Source: Bacteriovorax sp. BSW11_IV | Lineage (GTDB): Bacteria > Bdellovibrionota > Bacteriovoracia > Bacteriovoracales > Bacteriovoracaceae | NCBI RefSeq assembly: GCF_000447755.1 | Contig: NZ_AUNE01000009.1 | Span: 62,001-126,000 of the forward strand | DNA: 64,000 nt | Direction: 5' to 3' | Shown here: positions 27,749 to 37,730 of the stretch, one piece after another | Layout of the letters: every line of letters starts with the position of its first letter | How positions within the stretch are numbered: position 1 is the first letter of the stretch | Made by a program: the position numbers and the translations under genes | Notes under the pieces: model-generated | The model's database searches: none | What the model was told of the DNA's origin: nothing | The model's input: the letters and a program-made list of their open reading frames with translations, nothing else

Positions 27749-29752
27749 TTATTTCTCTTGAAAGATTTTTACTTTAGAGGCCATCTCTTTTATGTCTCTA
27801 ATATTCGCATTCAGTTCAGGTGTTGCTGTGCCTTTAGTTATCTCTTTTCTTTTCCCTCTAAAAAGATAGTAGAGGTAATCCATCATATTATCTTCATCAA
27901 TACTCTGATGATTCTTTTTAATTCGTTTAAGTTCACCTAGGAGTTCTGCACAAAAGCCTAGAGTTGCTATTGCAGCAGGTCTTGGTTTTCCCAAGTCTGA
28001 TTTATCAATATTATATTCCTTTTCTATTAATTCAGGAATTCTCTTCAGTTGAGTTGGTCCACGACTATTTGAACTTTCATTACCATCAATCCATTTTTTC
28101 AGACTTACGAGCACGGGAAGAGTTTCTTTAAGAGTATAGCGCCAATGTGTTCCCATTTGGCTTTCTGGCTTCATGACTCCAAAAGAAAACTTTGCCAATA
28201 GGTTGTATTCGTCATTTGTTAAATTATAGAGAGTCATTAGTTTTTCTTTTTCATCTTGTAGGGCCTTTAAGAAGCCTGTAAGTAGCTCACTTTCTTGTAA
28301 TTGTGTATCTGTAAGAGTTATTTTAATTTTCTTGTACTCTCTTCCACTCGTATGAGTATAGTTATAGGCATAGTAGTTTTCTGGTGTAATATTTTTCTTA
28401 AAAAGAAGTTCTCCATCTTTAACAATCAGTGTGCTCGTTTGTTCTTTTGGCAGAACAACCACTGGTGTGTTAGGGGCGAGATTAAGTCTTAGGCCACGAC
28501 CTAGCGGGCGGATCTTGTTATTATTTTGATCTTGAATAAAAAGCTCACCGTTTTGACCGATTTTATTTAAACGATATACACCAGCGCCGCTAGTGAGATA
28601 GCGATCATCGGTTTCAATTTCAGTTCTTTCTTCTCTAATGAGTTGACCCTCACGATTAAAGTATTGAATTTTTCCTAATTGTGGATCAACGATGACATAG
28701 TTGTCTAAATTGGCATGGTGTGCGAACGATTGCACTCTTTGCTTGAGTTCAGGAATATCATTGATCGTTTCTTGAATTGAAAGTATTTTTTGAATTTCAT
28801 CTTTTGATTCTCCATAGATTTTCCAGGGTTTTGTCTCAATTACTTTTGCTTGTTCAACATTAGATTCAGAGATAGGGAGAAATTCAAAGATGGCCTTGCC
28901 TTTATAGCGGGCCACTAAATCATTTTTTAATGAAATGGTATTTAATTCATCTAAACTAATTTTTGAACTTAACTGATCTAGACCGACATTAATGAGATTT
29001 TGAAAATAGTTTTCATCAAATTTACATGCACCAGCAAATAATCCTTTTTCATCCAGGCATCCAATAGATTGTAAGTGTGATTTTAATGATCCTTCAATTT
29101 CATTCAATGTGCTTGCATAGTTTTTAACATGATTCTTTTTTAGATTATCTAGCTCACTTCGAGTTAAGGGACGTTTATTATTCGCAAATCCTGAGTAGTT
29201 TGTAAGAATACTAGAAATAGAAGTCTTGTTGTAAAGAGCAGAGTATTTTCCATACAGCTCTTCTGAAGCATTGTTAATTTGGGCGGCAAACCACAGAATT
29301 GAAATATCATTTTCATTAAATGGTGAATCTTTTGCAATAAGCATATGCGATAGGGCAAAGGCCGAAGCATCTTTATTGGAAAAGCGAAGATCCTTTTTGT
29401 AGTAATTGGCCTTGCGGTAGAAATCGTCAATTTTTTTCAAATCAAGTAAATAGGCCTGATTTTGATAATTGTTTTTTAAAGAGTCCAGATCCTTTCGATC
29501 ATTTTCACTTAATGAATTGAACCACTCTTTTGAATACTCTTCGATAGTTTTCAAGTTATCACTATTCGATAGGGAGGCCATTTTTAACATAGTGATATGG
29601 AATTGTTCAGAAAGAAGTTCTTTTCCTCGAGGTGAAGTAAGAACTTGCTCTAAATAAAGCAAACTTTCATCGTGACAATCATTCAGATCAAGTGGCCTTG
29701 CTTGGACAATAAAATTTAGGAGAATTGAGAATAAAATAATAATCGTTTTCAT
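27749..29752 (-). CDS. Large exported protein of unknown function
   Basis: A 667-aa protein with a Sec signal peptide (MKTIIILFSILLNFIVQA, then RPLDLND). The first ~330 residues look mainly helical. A central beta-rich segment (about residues 345-455) reads YVIVDPQLGKIQYFNREGQLI, then YLTSGAGVYRLNKIGQNG, which superficially recalls L,D-transpeptidase (YkuD) strands, but I cannot find the catalytic HGxx...SxGCxR motif. The C-terminal part is helical and contains GTHWRYTLKETLPVLVSLKKW. No family assigned. It is upstream of the binding-like protein in one leftward unit. Confidence 0.6.
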   Translation of the reverse strand: MKTIIILFSILLNFIVQARPLDLNDCHDESLLYLEQVLTSPRGKELLSEQFHITMLKMASLSNSDNLKTIEEYSKEWFNSLSENDRKDLDSLKNNYQNQAYLLDLKKIDDFYRKANYYKKDLRFSNKDASAFALSHMLIAKDSPFNENDISILWFAAQINNASEELYGKYSALYNKTSISSILTNYSGFANNKRPLTRSELDNLKKNHVKNYASTLNEIEGSLKSHLQSIGCLDEKGLFAGACKFDENYFQNLINVGLDQLSSKISLDELNTISLKNDLVARYKGKAIFEFLPISESNVEQAKVIETKPWKIYGESKDEIQKILSIQETINDIPELKQRVQSFAHHANLDNYVIVDPQLGKIQYFNREGQLIREERTEIETDDRYLTSGAGVYRLNKIGQNGELFIQDQNNNKIRPLGRGLRLNLAPNTPVVVLPKEQTSTLIVKDGELLFKKNITPENYYAYNYTHTSGREYKKIKITLTDTQLQESELLTGFLKALQDEKEKLMTLYNLTNDEYNLLAKFSFGVMKPESQMGTHWRYTLKETLPVLVSLKKWIDGNESSNSRGPTQLKRIPELIEKEYNIDKSDLGKPRPAAIATLGFCAELLGELKRIKKNHQSIDEDNMMDYLYYLFRGKRKEITKGTATPELNANIRDIKEMASKVKIFQEK

Positions 29753-29830
29753 AGGGTCTTTATCGGTTAATCATGCTTCAAACTATAACATGGTTGAGCG
29801 AATTGATCGGTCATGTAAAAAAGCATATAG

Positions 29831-30901
<1,071 letters not shown>

Positions 30902-30927
30902 ATTTATTTTTTTTATTCTGATAAATT

Positions 30928-31011
30928 GTCCGAGTAGTGATTTCTCATTACTCGGACGAGATGCGCCGTACCCGGTTAAGACAAGACGACGCCTTTAATT
31001 TTTTAAAGGAG
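30928..31011 (+). promoter_or_regulatory. Guanidine-III riboswitch (ykkC-III) with SD-masking hairpin
   Basis: The core 30952-30992 (CGGACGAGATGCGCCGTACC, then CGGTTAAGACAAGACGACGC) matches the ykkC-III consensus. P1: TCGG 30952-30955 pairs with CCGG 30972-30975. The pseudoknot GCGCCGT 30963-30969 pairs with ACGACGC 30986-30992, with one C-A mismatch. Upstream, a 13-bp hairpin (30928-30940 with 30945-30957) consumes the P1 5' strand and so competes with the aptamer. Downstream, CCTTTAA 30992-30998 pairs with TTAAAGG 31003-31009, burying the SD AAAGGAG. This reads as translational control in which guanidinium opens the SD. The next gene is an SMR exporter, the classical target. Confidence 0.88.
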
Positions 31012-31016
31012 TTGTT

Positions 31017-31337
31017 ATGTCAAATGCATGGTTTATTCTTGTTGTTGCAGGATTCTTAGAGGTCTGCTGGGCCATCGGCCTTAAGTACACAGAAAGTTTT
31101 ACTAAAATTGTTCCAAGTTTATTAACAGTCACTGCGATTGTTTTAAGTATGTTTCTTCTTTCAAAAGCTGTTCAAGTTTTACCTGTAAGTACTGCATACG
31201 CCGTTTGGGTGGGGATTGGGGCCCTTGGAGCGACTATCTTTGGAATAATTTTACTAGGTGAGCCAGTAAATACCGCAAAAATAATCTTTTCAATTTTACT
31301 AGTCGTATCGATTATTGGTCTTAAACTTTCGGCCTAA
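31017..31337 (+). CDS. gdx: Guanidinium exporter, SMR family (Gdx/SugE)
   Basis: A 106-aa small multidrug resistance protein with four TM helices that works as an antiparallel dimer and exchanges guanidinium for protons. TM1 carries the essential Glu (AGFLEVCWAIGLKYT, the SugE/Gdx form rather than the EmrE form). AYAVWVGIGALGATIFGIILLGEP is the conserved TM3 region. The preceding guanidine-III riboswitch gives independent support for guanidinium as substrate. SD AAAGGAG, partly hidden in the leader hairpin. Confidence 0.95.
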   Translation: MSNAWFILVVAGFLEVCWAIGLKYTESFTKIVPSLLTVTAIVLSMFLLSKAVQVLPVSTAYAVWVGIGALGATIFGIILLGEPVNTAKIIFSILLVVSIIGLKLSA

Positions 31338-31375
31338 TCTAATGCGGTGAGAGTTTAAACTTCTTTTTCGAAATA

Positions 31376-31381
31376 TATAAT
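31376..31381 (+). promoter_or_regulatory. Candidate -10 element for the small exported protein
   Basis: A perfect TATAAT 22 nt before ATG 31403, in the 65-bp gap after gdx. The base context 17 bp upstream (GTTTAA) is only a weak -35. Confidence 0.4.
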
Positions 31382-31402
31382 AAAGAAAAATGAGGAGACC
31401 AC

Positions 31403-31717
31403 ATGAAAAAGTTAATCGTACTTACAGCATTAATTACTGCGACATCTGTATTTGCATGGCCAAGAGCTACAAGAAGCCTAGAAGGTGATGTTAGTTGGAA
31501 TAAAGGTAAATGGACTTGCAGTGTAACAAATTCTTTAGGTCGCGCTATTGAAACAACAGGATTTCGTTTTGAGGGTGATACTAGAAGAGGCGGATCAGGA
31601 TCTTTCTACGCTAAAAAAAGCACTATGTTAAATGATGGTGAAAAACTTTCTGTTACAAAATATGCAGTTGGTTCAGTGGATTATGTGAGAAATTGTTTTT
31701 TAGTTTACATTAAATAA
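31403..31717 (+). CDS. Small exported protein, function unknown
   Basis: A 104-aa protein with a Sec signal peptide (MKKLIVLTALITATSVFA, then WPRAT). The mature ~86 aa form a short beta-rich domain with two Cys (KWTCSV near the start and RNCFLVYI at the end) that could form a disulfide. GAGGAG SD 5-6 nt before ATG. No family recognised. It has its own -10-like element and is followed by a strong bidirectional terminator. Confidence 0.65.
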   Translation: MKKLIVLTALITATSVFAWPRATRSLEGDVSWNKGKWTCSVTNSLGRAIETTGFRFEGDTRRGGSGSFYAKKSTMLNDGEKLSVTKYAVGSVDYVRNCFLVYIK

Positions 31718-31732
31718 GTTTTTTAAAAAATG

Positions 31733-31759
31733 GGTCATCAGCATTGCTTGCTGATGACC
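31733..31759. terminator. Bidirectional terminator between convergent genes
   Basis: An 11-bp perfect stem GGTCATCAGCA / TGCTGATGACC with a 5-nt loop. The plus-strand tail is TCGTTTTA; the minus-strand tail is the T-run complementary to 31722-31730, so it serves both the small exported protein and the hybrid kinase, whose stop is at 31765. Confidence 0.85.
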
Positions 31760-31764
31760 TCGTT

Positions 31765-34506
31765 TTATTGCTTTGGAAGTAAAAGATCTTTTTTAATTCT
31801 TAGTATTGCTGATAATAATGATTCCTTTGTTACAGGTTTTGAGACAAAGTCATTCATACCAACCTTAAAACATTTTTTCTTATCTTCAGCGCTCGCACTT
31901 GCCGTAAGTGCAACAATCCATGGCCTCTCGCTATCTTTAGTAATTGATCTGATAGTTTTTGTTACCTCATATCCATCGAGTTCAGGCATATGAATATCTA
32001 GTAAGATGGCATCATAGCTTTTAAGAGCGATTGCTTTTAAGACTTCTTTACCATCGTTTACGATATCAGCTTCGTAGCCAAATTGTTCGAGAAATTTTTT
32101 AATAATGAGTCTATTTGTAGAGTTATCATCAGCAACTAAGAGCGATAATGGATTTGATTCAGCTATTTTTATGGAGTTATCTTTAGGTAAATTGTGTCCT
32201 TCAAAATTAATACTATTACCTTTTTTAAATCTCATCGTGAAAAAGAAAGTAGAGCCTTTGCCCGGATTACTTTCTACCCAAATATTCCCACCCATTGCCG
32301 TACAAATACTCCTTGAGATAGCAAGGCCAAGGCCACTTCCACCGTAAGTTCTGGAAGTAGAATTATCAGCTTGTTCAAATTGATTAAAGACTCTTTGTAG
32401 GGCCTTTTTATCCATTCCAATGCCTGTGTCAGAGATTGTTACTTGAAAAGTATATTCACCACGGTCAAAGCTTTTCAACGAATAACTTACTTCAATTTGC
32501 CCTTTCTCTGTGAACTTTAAAGAGTTGCTTATAAGATTTGAAACAACTTGTTTAAGTCTTGAAGGGTCACCTGTTAACCATTCGGGGGCATTATTATCTC
32601 TTTTTATAATTAATTTAAGTCCTTTCTCTTTTGCTTTGGGATAAAAAAGTGAAACAACATGAGAGATTGTTTCGTCGAAATTAAAATTGATTGATTCGAG
32701 ATTTATTTTTCCTGCCTCAATTTTAGAGAAATCAAGAATATCATTGATAAGATTAAGAAGATCTTGACCACTATTTAGCATAGTCGAGACATACTTTTTA
32801 CCGTCTTCGCTGAGGTTTTCTTCTTTTAGGAGTGTCGCCATACCAATGACCCCATTTAATGGAGTTCGAATCTCATGGCTCATTGTCGCAAGGAAATTCG
32901 CTTTAGCTTGGGCCGCCTCTTTTAAATAAAGTTCTTGTTCTTTTTTTCCAGTAATGTCGAATCGAATTGCTACATATTTTTTAATCATGCCTGAATTATC
33001 AACAAAAGGTACAAGGGTAGAATCAACCCAATAATAGTCTCCATTTTTTTTCTTATTTCTTATTTCACCATGCCAAACGTTTCCAGATTGGATAGTATCC
33101 CACATATTCTTAAAGAATTTCTTAGGGTGAAGACTTGAATTGAGCACTCTATGATCTTTTCCTAAAAGCTCACCACGCGAATAACCAGAAATCTTACAGA
33201 AGTTATCATTAACGTAAGTGATTTTTCCTTTTAAATCTGTTTCAGCAACGATTGCAGATGCGTCGAGAGCATATTGCTGAACTTTTAACAAGTTATTCAT
33301 TTCAAGAATATCTCGAGACATTGATATCAAAATATGAGTGAGTTCACCAATTTCATCTTTAGAATTCACTTTATACATTTCTTCTGGAATTTCTTTGTTG
33401 TTAATAAAGTGTTGAGTGAGCTTACGAAGTTGTTTAATTGGCGCGACAATATTTCGTATATAAAGATATGAAATAAAGATCATTAGGATACTTATAAGAA
33501 AAATAATAGCAGTGTCACCCAAAAGATTACTGTTAACTTGTGAAATGATACTTGATTTATCTACTAGAACGACAAGTTTAAGAACATCGTTATAGTTTAA
33601 TTTGTTATAATGAAGTTCAGAAGTCGTGATAAGTTTGTTCTCAAATTCGATAATATTATCATGTGAACTTTTTTCTAATAAGGTTGAAATTGGATAGAAT
33701 GTATCGAGGTGTTTTAGTTTATCATTATCAATAAAACGGTTGATTTCAAAGTTTGAATGGAGCAGGATCTCATTTTTATTATTTAAGAAAACATATTCCG
33801 TATTTCTTTCATTAAGTGCGCCAAGATCGAGAATCGTCTTATTGTAATTCATATTTATGATTACTATTCCAAAAATATGATTGGGTGACGAATAAATTGG
33901 TACGGCTGCCCTGAGAGTAAGTTCGTAAGGAATTGTTATTTTTCCGTAATCTTGATTTAAATTTATTTCTGAAAGATAAACGTTGTTAGGAGTAATTTGA
34001 ATGGCCTCTTGGAAATATTTACGACCACCCTTTTCTTGAAGATCTTCTTCAGCAGATCTGAATATATGATTACCTCTTCTTTCAACGCGAAGGATTTCTT
34101 TACCGTTGTTGGCCGTTCCAATATAGCGAATTTGTGAGTAGTGGGGCTTAGCTCTTAAAAGTTCCGTAAAAATAGTTGTTAATCTCTCTTCCCATTGAAG
34201 AAGTGAAGAGCTATCAATCTTATCGCTTCCTTTATTTGATTTGGCCCTTAGGATACCTTTTATGGGCGGTGTTTCAGAAAGGAAGATAGCATCACTTTTT
34301 AAATCTGAAATTTTCGCATTCATTGTGCCCATAATGAGTTCGGTTTGGGCCTGTTTTTCTTCAAATTTATTATGGATCAGAAGTTCTCTTGTTTTAACTG
34401 TATGAAAGACAGTTATGCATAACAAACTTGCAATAAGGGTCGCTAAAATGGTCAATACTAACTTGGTTGAAATGCTTTTCAAAATATCACCTGTGAAAAT
34501 TGTCAT
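31765..34506 (-). CDS. Hybrid sensor histidine kinase (dCache-like, HAMP, PAS, HisKA, HATPase, REC)
   Basis: 913 aa. TM1 (~14-34), a periplasmic Cache-like sensor (~35-328) with YLSEINLNQDYGKITIPYELTLRAAVPI, TM2 (~330-350), HAMP, PAS/PAC (~410-525), HisKA with H544 (MSHEIRTPLNG), an ATPase with DTGIGM and GGSGLGLAIS, and a C-terminal receiver with D837 (LLDIHMPELDGYE). Receiver phosphorylation implies a phosphorelay through an Hpt protein; none is adjacent, but the CheA-like kinase at 3.6-6.0 kb carries an Hpt-like domain. ATG 34506 has no SD; TTG 34482 has AGGTG about 5 nt before it and may be the real start. Confidence 0.92.
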   Translation of the reverse strand: MTIFTGDILKSISTKLVLTILATLIASLLCITVFHTVKTRELLIHNKFEEKQAQTELIMGTMNAKISDLKSDAIFLSETPPIKGILRAKSNKGSDKIDSSSLLQWEERLTTIFTELLRAKPHYSQIRYIGTANNGKEILRVERRGNHIFRSAEEDLQEKGGRKYFQEAIQITPNNVYLSEINLNQDYGKITIPYELTLRAAVPIYSSPNHIFGIVIINMNYNKTILDLGALNERNTEYVFLNNKNEILLHSNFEINRFIDNDKLKHLDTFYPISTLLEKSSHDNIIEFENKLITTSELHYNKLNYNDVLKLVVLVDKSSIISQVNSNLLGDTAIIFLISILMIFISYLYIRNIVAPIKQLRKLTQHFINNKEIPEEMYKVNSKDEIGELTHILISMSRDILEMNNLLKVQQYALDASAIVAETDLKGKITYVNDNFCKISGYSRGELLGKDHRVLNSSLHPKKFFKNMWDTIQSGNVWHGEIRNKKKNGDYYWVDSTLVPFVDNSGMIKKYVAIRFDITGKKEQELYLKEAAQAKANFLATMSHEIRTPLNGVIGMATLLKEENLSEDGKKYVSTMLNSGQDLLNLINDILDFSKIEAGKINLESINFNFDETISHVVSLFYPKAKEKGLKLIIKRDNNAPEWLTGDPSRLKQVVSNLISNSLKFTEKGQIEVSYSLKSFDRGEYTFQVTISDTGIGMDKKALQRVFNQFEQADNSTSRTYGGSGLGLAISRSICTAMGGNIWVESNPGKGSTFFFTMRFKKGNSINFEGHNLPKDNSIKIAESNPLSLLVADDNSTNRLIIKKFLEQFGYEADIVNDGKEVLKAIALKSYDAILLDIHMPELDGYEVTKTIRSITKDSERPWIVALTASASAEDKKKCFKVGMNDFVSKPVTKESLLSAILRIKKDLLLPKQ

Positions 34507-34775
34507 TTAATTTATTTTAAAATTATAAGAGGTCTAAGGACCTAGATATATTAATAAATTTATAATTTTACAGAAGGTGTTAATTTAATAAAAACAGGTG
34601 ATTAAGTCTCTTTTAGAGAAGGAAAAAAAGGTCCTGATTTATGCTAATTTAAGTTTTCTTATAAATGGAAAAAGTGGCAAATAGTTGTGGGTTTTAGAGA
34701 AGTAGTAGAGTGAAAGCATTGGATAAATTACTAGTGAAAATTCTTTATATCGAATTTTTTTGTCGATAAGTTCTT

Positions 34776-35240
34776 ATGGCAAATTCACTTAAGAAATTTT
34801 GTAAAGATTATATTGGTACTAATATACTAAGGATCAAAAATTATATTGAACAATCTAAGTCTTCAAACACGGTGACGATTCAGATCCCAATAAATAATCT
34901 CTTCTTATCTTTGATTAATAATGCCTATATCGAAGGTGAGCTAACTAAAGAAATATTGAATGAAAATAAAACTGAAATTTCAAAGTTAATCATGGCCGCT
35001 TCTAAGGCGAGAGTTGATCTCAAGAATGAAAGTTATGGATCAAAATGGCACATAAGAAGCGGATCCAATGATCTCATTGATAATCTATTATACAATCTGG
35101 AATTTTTCGATGAGCATGGTTTTTCAAATATTATCAAAGAAGGATTAGTGACCTTAAGAGATGATATCATTAAAAATCCGTCAGACTATCCGCAAGCACT
35201 AAGGCAGAAAGTTCAAAAGCTTTATAGTATGGGTGAATAG
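34776..35240 (+). CDS. Hypothetical helical protein
   Basis: A 154-aa soluble protein with no signal peptide or TM, predicted mostly alpha-helical. It contains KNESYGSKWHIRSGSNDLIDNLLYNLEFF and a basic C-terminus (ALRQKVQKLYSMGE). I see no good SD before ATG 34776, and the 270 bp upstream are AT-rich with only a short inverted repeat (AGGTC-TAAG-GACCT at 34530-34543). I do not recognise the family. Codon use looks like its neighbours. Confidence 0.55.
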   Translation: MANSLKKFCKDYIGTNILRIKNYIEQSKSSNTVTIQIPINNLFLSLINNAYIEGELTKEILNENKTEISKLIMAASKARVDLKNESYGSKWHIRSGSNDLIDNLLYNLEFFDEHGFSNIIKEGLVTLRDDIIKNPSDYPQALRQKVQKLYSMGE

Positions 35241-35265
35241 AGGAAAATTGCTATGAATTAAAAAG

Positions 35266-35351
35266 TGGTGGCCCGGGCGAGACTCGAACTCGCACACCCG
35301 TGAGGGCGGCGGATTTTGAATCCGCTGCGTCTACCATTCCACCACCAGGCC
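35266..35351 (-). tRNA. tRNA-Leu (anticodon CAA)
   Basis: The minus strand folds as a class II tRNA. Acceptor GGCCTGG pairs with CCGGGCC (one G-U), then discriminator A and an encoded CCA (35266-35268). D arm with GGTAGACGC; anticodon stem GCGGA/TCCGC with loop TTCAAAA, giving anticodon CAA (reads UUG). Long variable arm of leucine type (CGCCCTCACGGGTG). T arm GCGAG-TTCGAGT-CTCGC. Confidence 0.95.
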
Positions 35352-35397
35352 ACTTATAGAATAGATTGATCTTAATTAACTGGCCGCCACCTGTCAA

Positions 35398-36354
35398 TTA
35401 CTGAAGTTTTAATAATTCTAAGGACTCACGTGTTGAGAAGCGAAAGGTATTATCTAGCAGGTGTTTCTTGATCTCTGAATTATCGATAATGCATGAGTAC
35501 TTAATGTAATCCAATAAATAATCTGGAAAAGTCCAAAGCTTTTTGACGATTTTGGCCATGGGCTCAAGCCCTACAATGGGAACATTTAGGATTGGCAGAC
35601 CAATAACTTCCTTGGCCTGACGGATTGAAATGGTCTCATCAGGCGCAACATTATAGATTCCCGTAGGAACGCTTGAGAGGCACTCAACTAGTACCTTTGC
35701 CATATCGAATTCATGGATGAATTGAAACATTGGGTTAAAATCAAGGCCCACGGGGGCGTAGGGTGTTTTCAAATATTGTGTGATGGAATTATTAATTTGA
35801 GGCCCAATAATATTGCATGGTCTCAGTACAACAGTTTCAATATTTTGTTGATGTTTCCACATCCAATTTGTACACAACTGATCCATCTCTGTTACATCGC
35901 GAAGCTCAGGATATTTGATACTTGCTTTCAAGGGTGAATCTTCATTAATAAAAACAGGATTGTCATGAAGGGCCCCGTAAACATGGTGGGTACTCAGAAT
36001 GATAACTTTCTTTGTATTATTTCTTAGGCATAAATCGAGAATGCGATTCGTCCCCATAATGTTGATATCAAGTCTTTGAGCAACATCAGCATGGGTTGAA
36101 CCCTTAGAGTGACCAAGTCTTCCTAGGTGGTAGACGATATCGAATTGATGTTCACGAAACAGTGATTCAAATTGTCCTCTAGTATATTTTATTCTTTTGA
36201 ATTTGAAATTGGGTCTAATCATAGGAGCATGATCATCGCGTGTATCAACACCAAGAATATTATGATGAGGAAAGTCTTTGCATATAAGACCTGCTGTTAT
36301 TCTTGCAAGGCCACCGGCCGCACCAATAATGAGAATGTTTTTAGATTCGCTCAT
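35398..36354 (-). CDS. NAD-dependent epimerase/dehydratase-like SDR, active-site motif apparently lost
   Basis: A 318-aa extended short-chain dehydrogenase/reductase with an N-terminal Rossmann motif (ILIIGAAGGLARI) and YHLGRLGHS. STHHVYGAL is the usual Ser/Thr strand region. Where the family has YxxxK, the sequence reads YPELRDVTEMDQ, and aligning the RD leaves no Lys, so the protein may be non-catalytic or use a variant site. The start lies inside the 3' end of the acyltransferase gene (14-bp overlap), so the two are translationally linked; such SDR-acyltransferase pairs point to lipid or cell-surface metabolism (inference). Confidence 0.82.
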   Translation of the reverse strand: MSESKNILIIGAAGGLARITAGLICKDFPHHNILGVDTRDDHAPMIRPNFKFKRIKYTRGQFESLFREHQFDIVYHLGRLGHSKGSTHADVAQRLDINIMGTNRILDLCLRNNTKKVIILSTHHVYGALHDNPVFINEDSPLKASIKYPELRDVTEMDQLCTNWMWKHQQNIETVVLRPCNIIGPQINNSITQYLKTPYAPVGLDFNPMFQFIHEFDMAKVLVECLSSVPTGIYNVAPDETISIRQAKEVIGLPILNVPIVGLEPMAKIVKKLWTFPDYLLDYIKYSCIIDNSEIKKHLLDNTFRFSTRESLELLKLQ

Positions 36355-37219
36355 TTTTTTTTCTACTTTCTGTTACTTGGTTTGCAAAAAAGGGTCTTCT
36401 GTTTTCAAGACCTCTATCGATCAATTCTTTAATTCTTCTTTCGATTTCATAAATATGCTCATCTATTTCCCTGTCCGTTGCATCAGGTGAAATTTTTGGA
36501 AGAGGAAATTCTTCGCCAATATGAATGTCGATGGGAGATGGCAGAGGGAAGTAGTTTGCGCTTAGAGGAAGAGCAGGCAATCCTAATTTTTTCGCAAGGC
36601 CACTGGCCTGGACAACGTAAGGAAAAACTTCTTCCGCGCCAACTACGGCAACAGGTAAAATAGTTGTGCCTGATGACAAGGCCATTCTAAAAAAGCCACG
36701 AGTAAATTTCTGAAGCTTATAAAAGTCTTTGGTACTTTTTGAAACTCCACGCACACCTTCAGGGAATACGAGAATTGATTCGCCCTTTTGCAAAAGTTGC
36801 ATGCAGTTGTGTCTATCTCCGAGAACTGCTCCCCCTTGCTGGGCCCATAATCCAATAAATGGCAGACCAGTAAAGAAGCGCTCTACCATGGATCTTAAAA
36901 CGCGAGCAGGTCTAATTTCAGTCGCAAACGCCGTCGAAATAAGCATGCCATCAATAGCAATTTGGCCGGTGTGATTGGAGACGACAATATAGGGCCTATC
37001 ATTGACGTTTTCTTTACCAAAGAGACGGACTTTGAAGTAGTTCTTATAAATAGGGTAGATGTATTCGAGATTACGTCTGGCCTTCTCTAAATTGAGTCCC
37101 CAAGGATCTTCGCCGTTTGGATATTTTTTTAACAATTCCTCTACGGACTGATCTACTTTCTCATTGTCCTCAGATTCCATTTTTAATTTACTAAATATTT
37201 TAGATACTTGTTCAATCAT
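36341..37219 (-). CDS. Lysophospholipid acyltransferase (PlsC/LPLAT family)
   Basis: A 292-aa acyltransferase. It has block I NHTGQIAID (a longer H-to-D spacing than the classic NHX4D, as in the DAGAT-like LPLAT branch), the block III motif LVFPEGVRG, and KFTRGFFRMALSSGTTILPVAVVG. It moves an acyl chain to a glycerol-phosphate or related acceptor at the inner membrane. First gene of a two-gene leftward unit with the SDR. Divergent from a small coiled protein gene. Confidence 0.87.
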   Translation of the reverse strand: MIEQVSKIFSKLKMESEDNEKVDQSVEELLKKYPNGEDPWGLNLEKARRNLEYIYPIYKNYFKVRLFGKENVNDRPYIVVSNHTGQIAIDGMLISTAFATEIRPARVLRSMVERFFTGLPFIGLWAQQGGAVLGDRHNCMQLLQKGESILVFPEGVRGVSKSTKDFYKLQKFTRGFFRMALSSGTTILPVAVVGAEEVFPYVVQASGLAKKLGLPALPLSANYFPLPSPIDIHIGEEFPLPKISPDATDREIDEHIYEIERRIKELIDRGLENRRPFFANQVTESRKKNERI

Positions 37220-37284
37220 AACTGACCATATTGGTTAACAATGAAATGTGTTTATTTGCGCCTATTTTACCAGATCGTCAATTC

Positions 37285-37313
37285 TTCACAAGAATTGATA
37301 TGTGCTATATACT
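37285..37313 (+). promoter_or_regulatory. Sigma-70-type promoter of the small helical protein gene
   Basis: TTCACA (37285-37290), a 17-bp spacer and TATACT (37308-37313): each hexamer is one base off consensus with ideal spacing. Predicted start near 37320, about 40 nt before ATG 37362. Confidence 0.65.
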
Positions 37314-37361
37314 TTTCCCAGTAGTAATAAGAGTGATTGATCAAAACTCTAGGAGATCGCT

Positions 37362-37730
37362 ATGCAAAAACAACCTCAGTGGAAGAATCGTTTTAATGAA
37401 ATCCTTGGCTCTTGCCAAGAAGAGATTAGAAAAACGACAGAGATTGGCAAGCGCATGTTGTCTGCTTCTAAAACTAATTCATGTCTACATGACTCACTAG
37501 AAGAGCTTGGCAGTATGGCATTCCAGGCCTTGGAAAATGGAACCCTAAAGTGGGAAGACCCAAAAGTGAGAGAGCTGGTTTGTAAAATTAAGGATTGCGA
37601 AGAAAGCTTGAAACTGATTGAAAAAGAAGTGAATAAAATTAAGTTTTACTCTGGTATTGAAGACGTTTCAAAAAAAGAAGAAATAAAAGATGTAATGAAA
37701 GAAGTAATTAAAGAAGAGAAAAAGGATTAG
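37362..37730 (+). CDS. Small helical cytoplasmic protein, function unknown
   Basis: A 122-aa, highly charged helical protein; its second half (VRELVCKIKDCEESLKLIEKEV onward) is probably a coiled coil ending in a Lys/Glu tail. Four Cys (GSCQEE, NSCLHD, LVCKIKDC) with no zinc-site spacing I recognise. AGGAG lies 6 nt before ATG and a good promoter sits upstream. The stop shares TTAG with the convergent engB stop. Family not recognised. Confidence 0.65.
   Translation: MQKQPQWKNRFNEILGSCQEEIRKTTEIGKRMLSASKTNSCLHDSLEELGSMAFQALENGTLKWEDPKVRELVCKIKDCEESLKLIEKEVNKIKFYSGIEDVSKKEEIKDVMKEVIKEEKKD

Noticed and set aside
27749-29752. L,D-transpeptidase (YkuD) annotation
   Set aside because: Strand patterns are similar but the catalytic HG...SxGCxR motif is absent.
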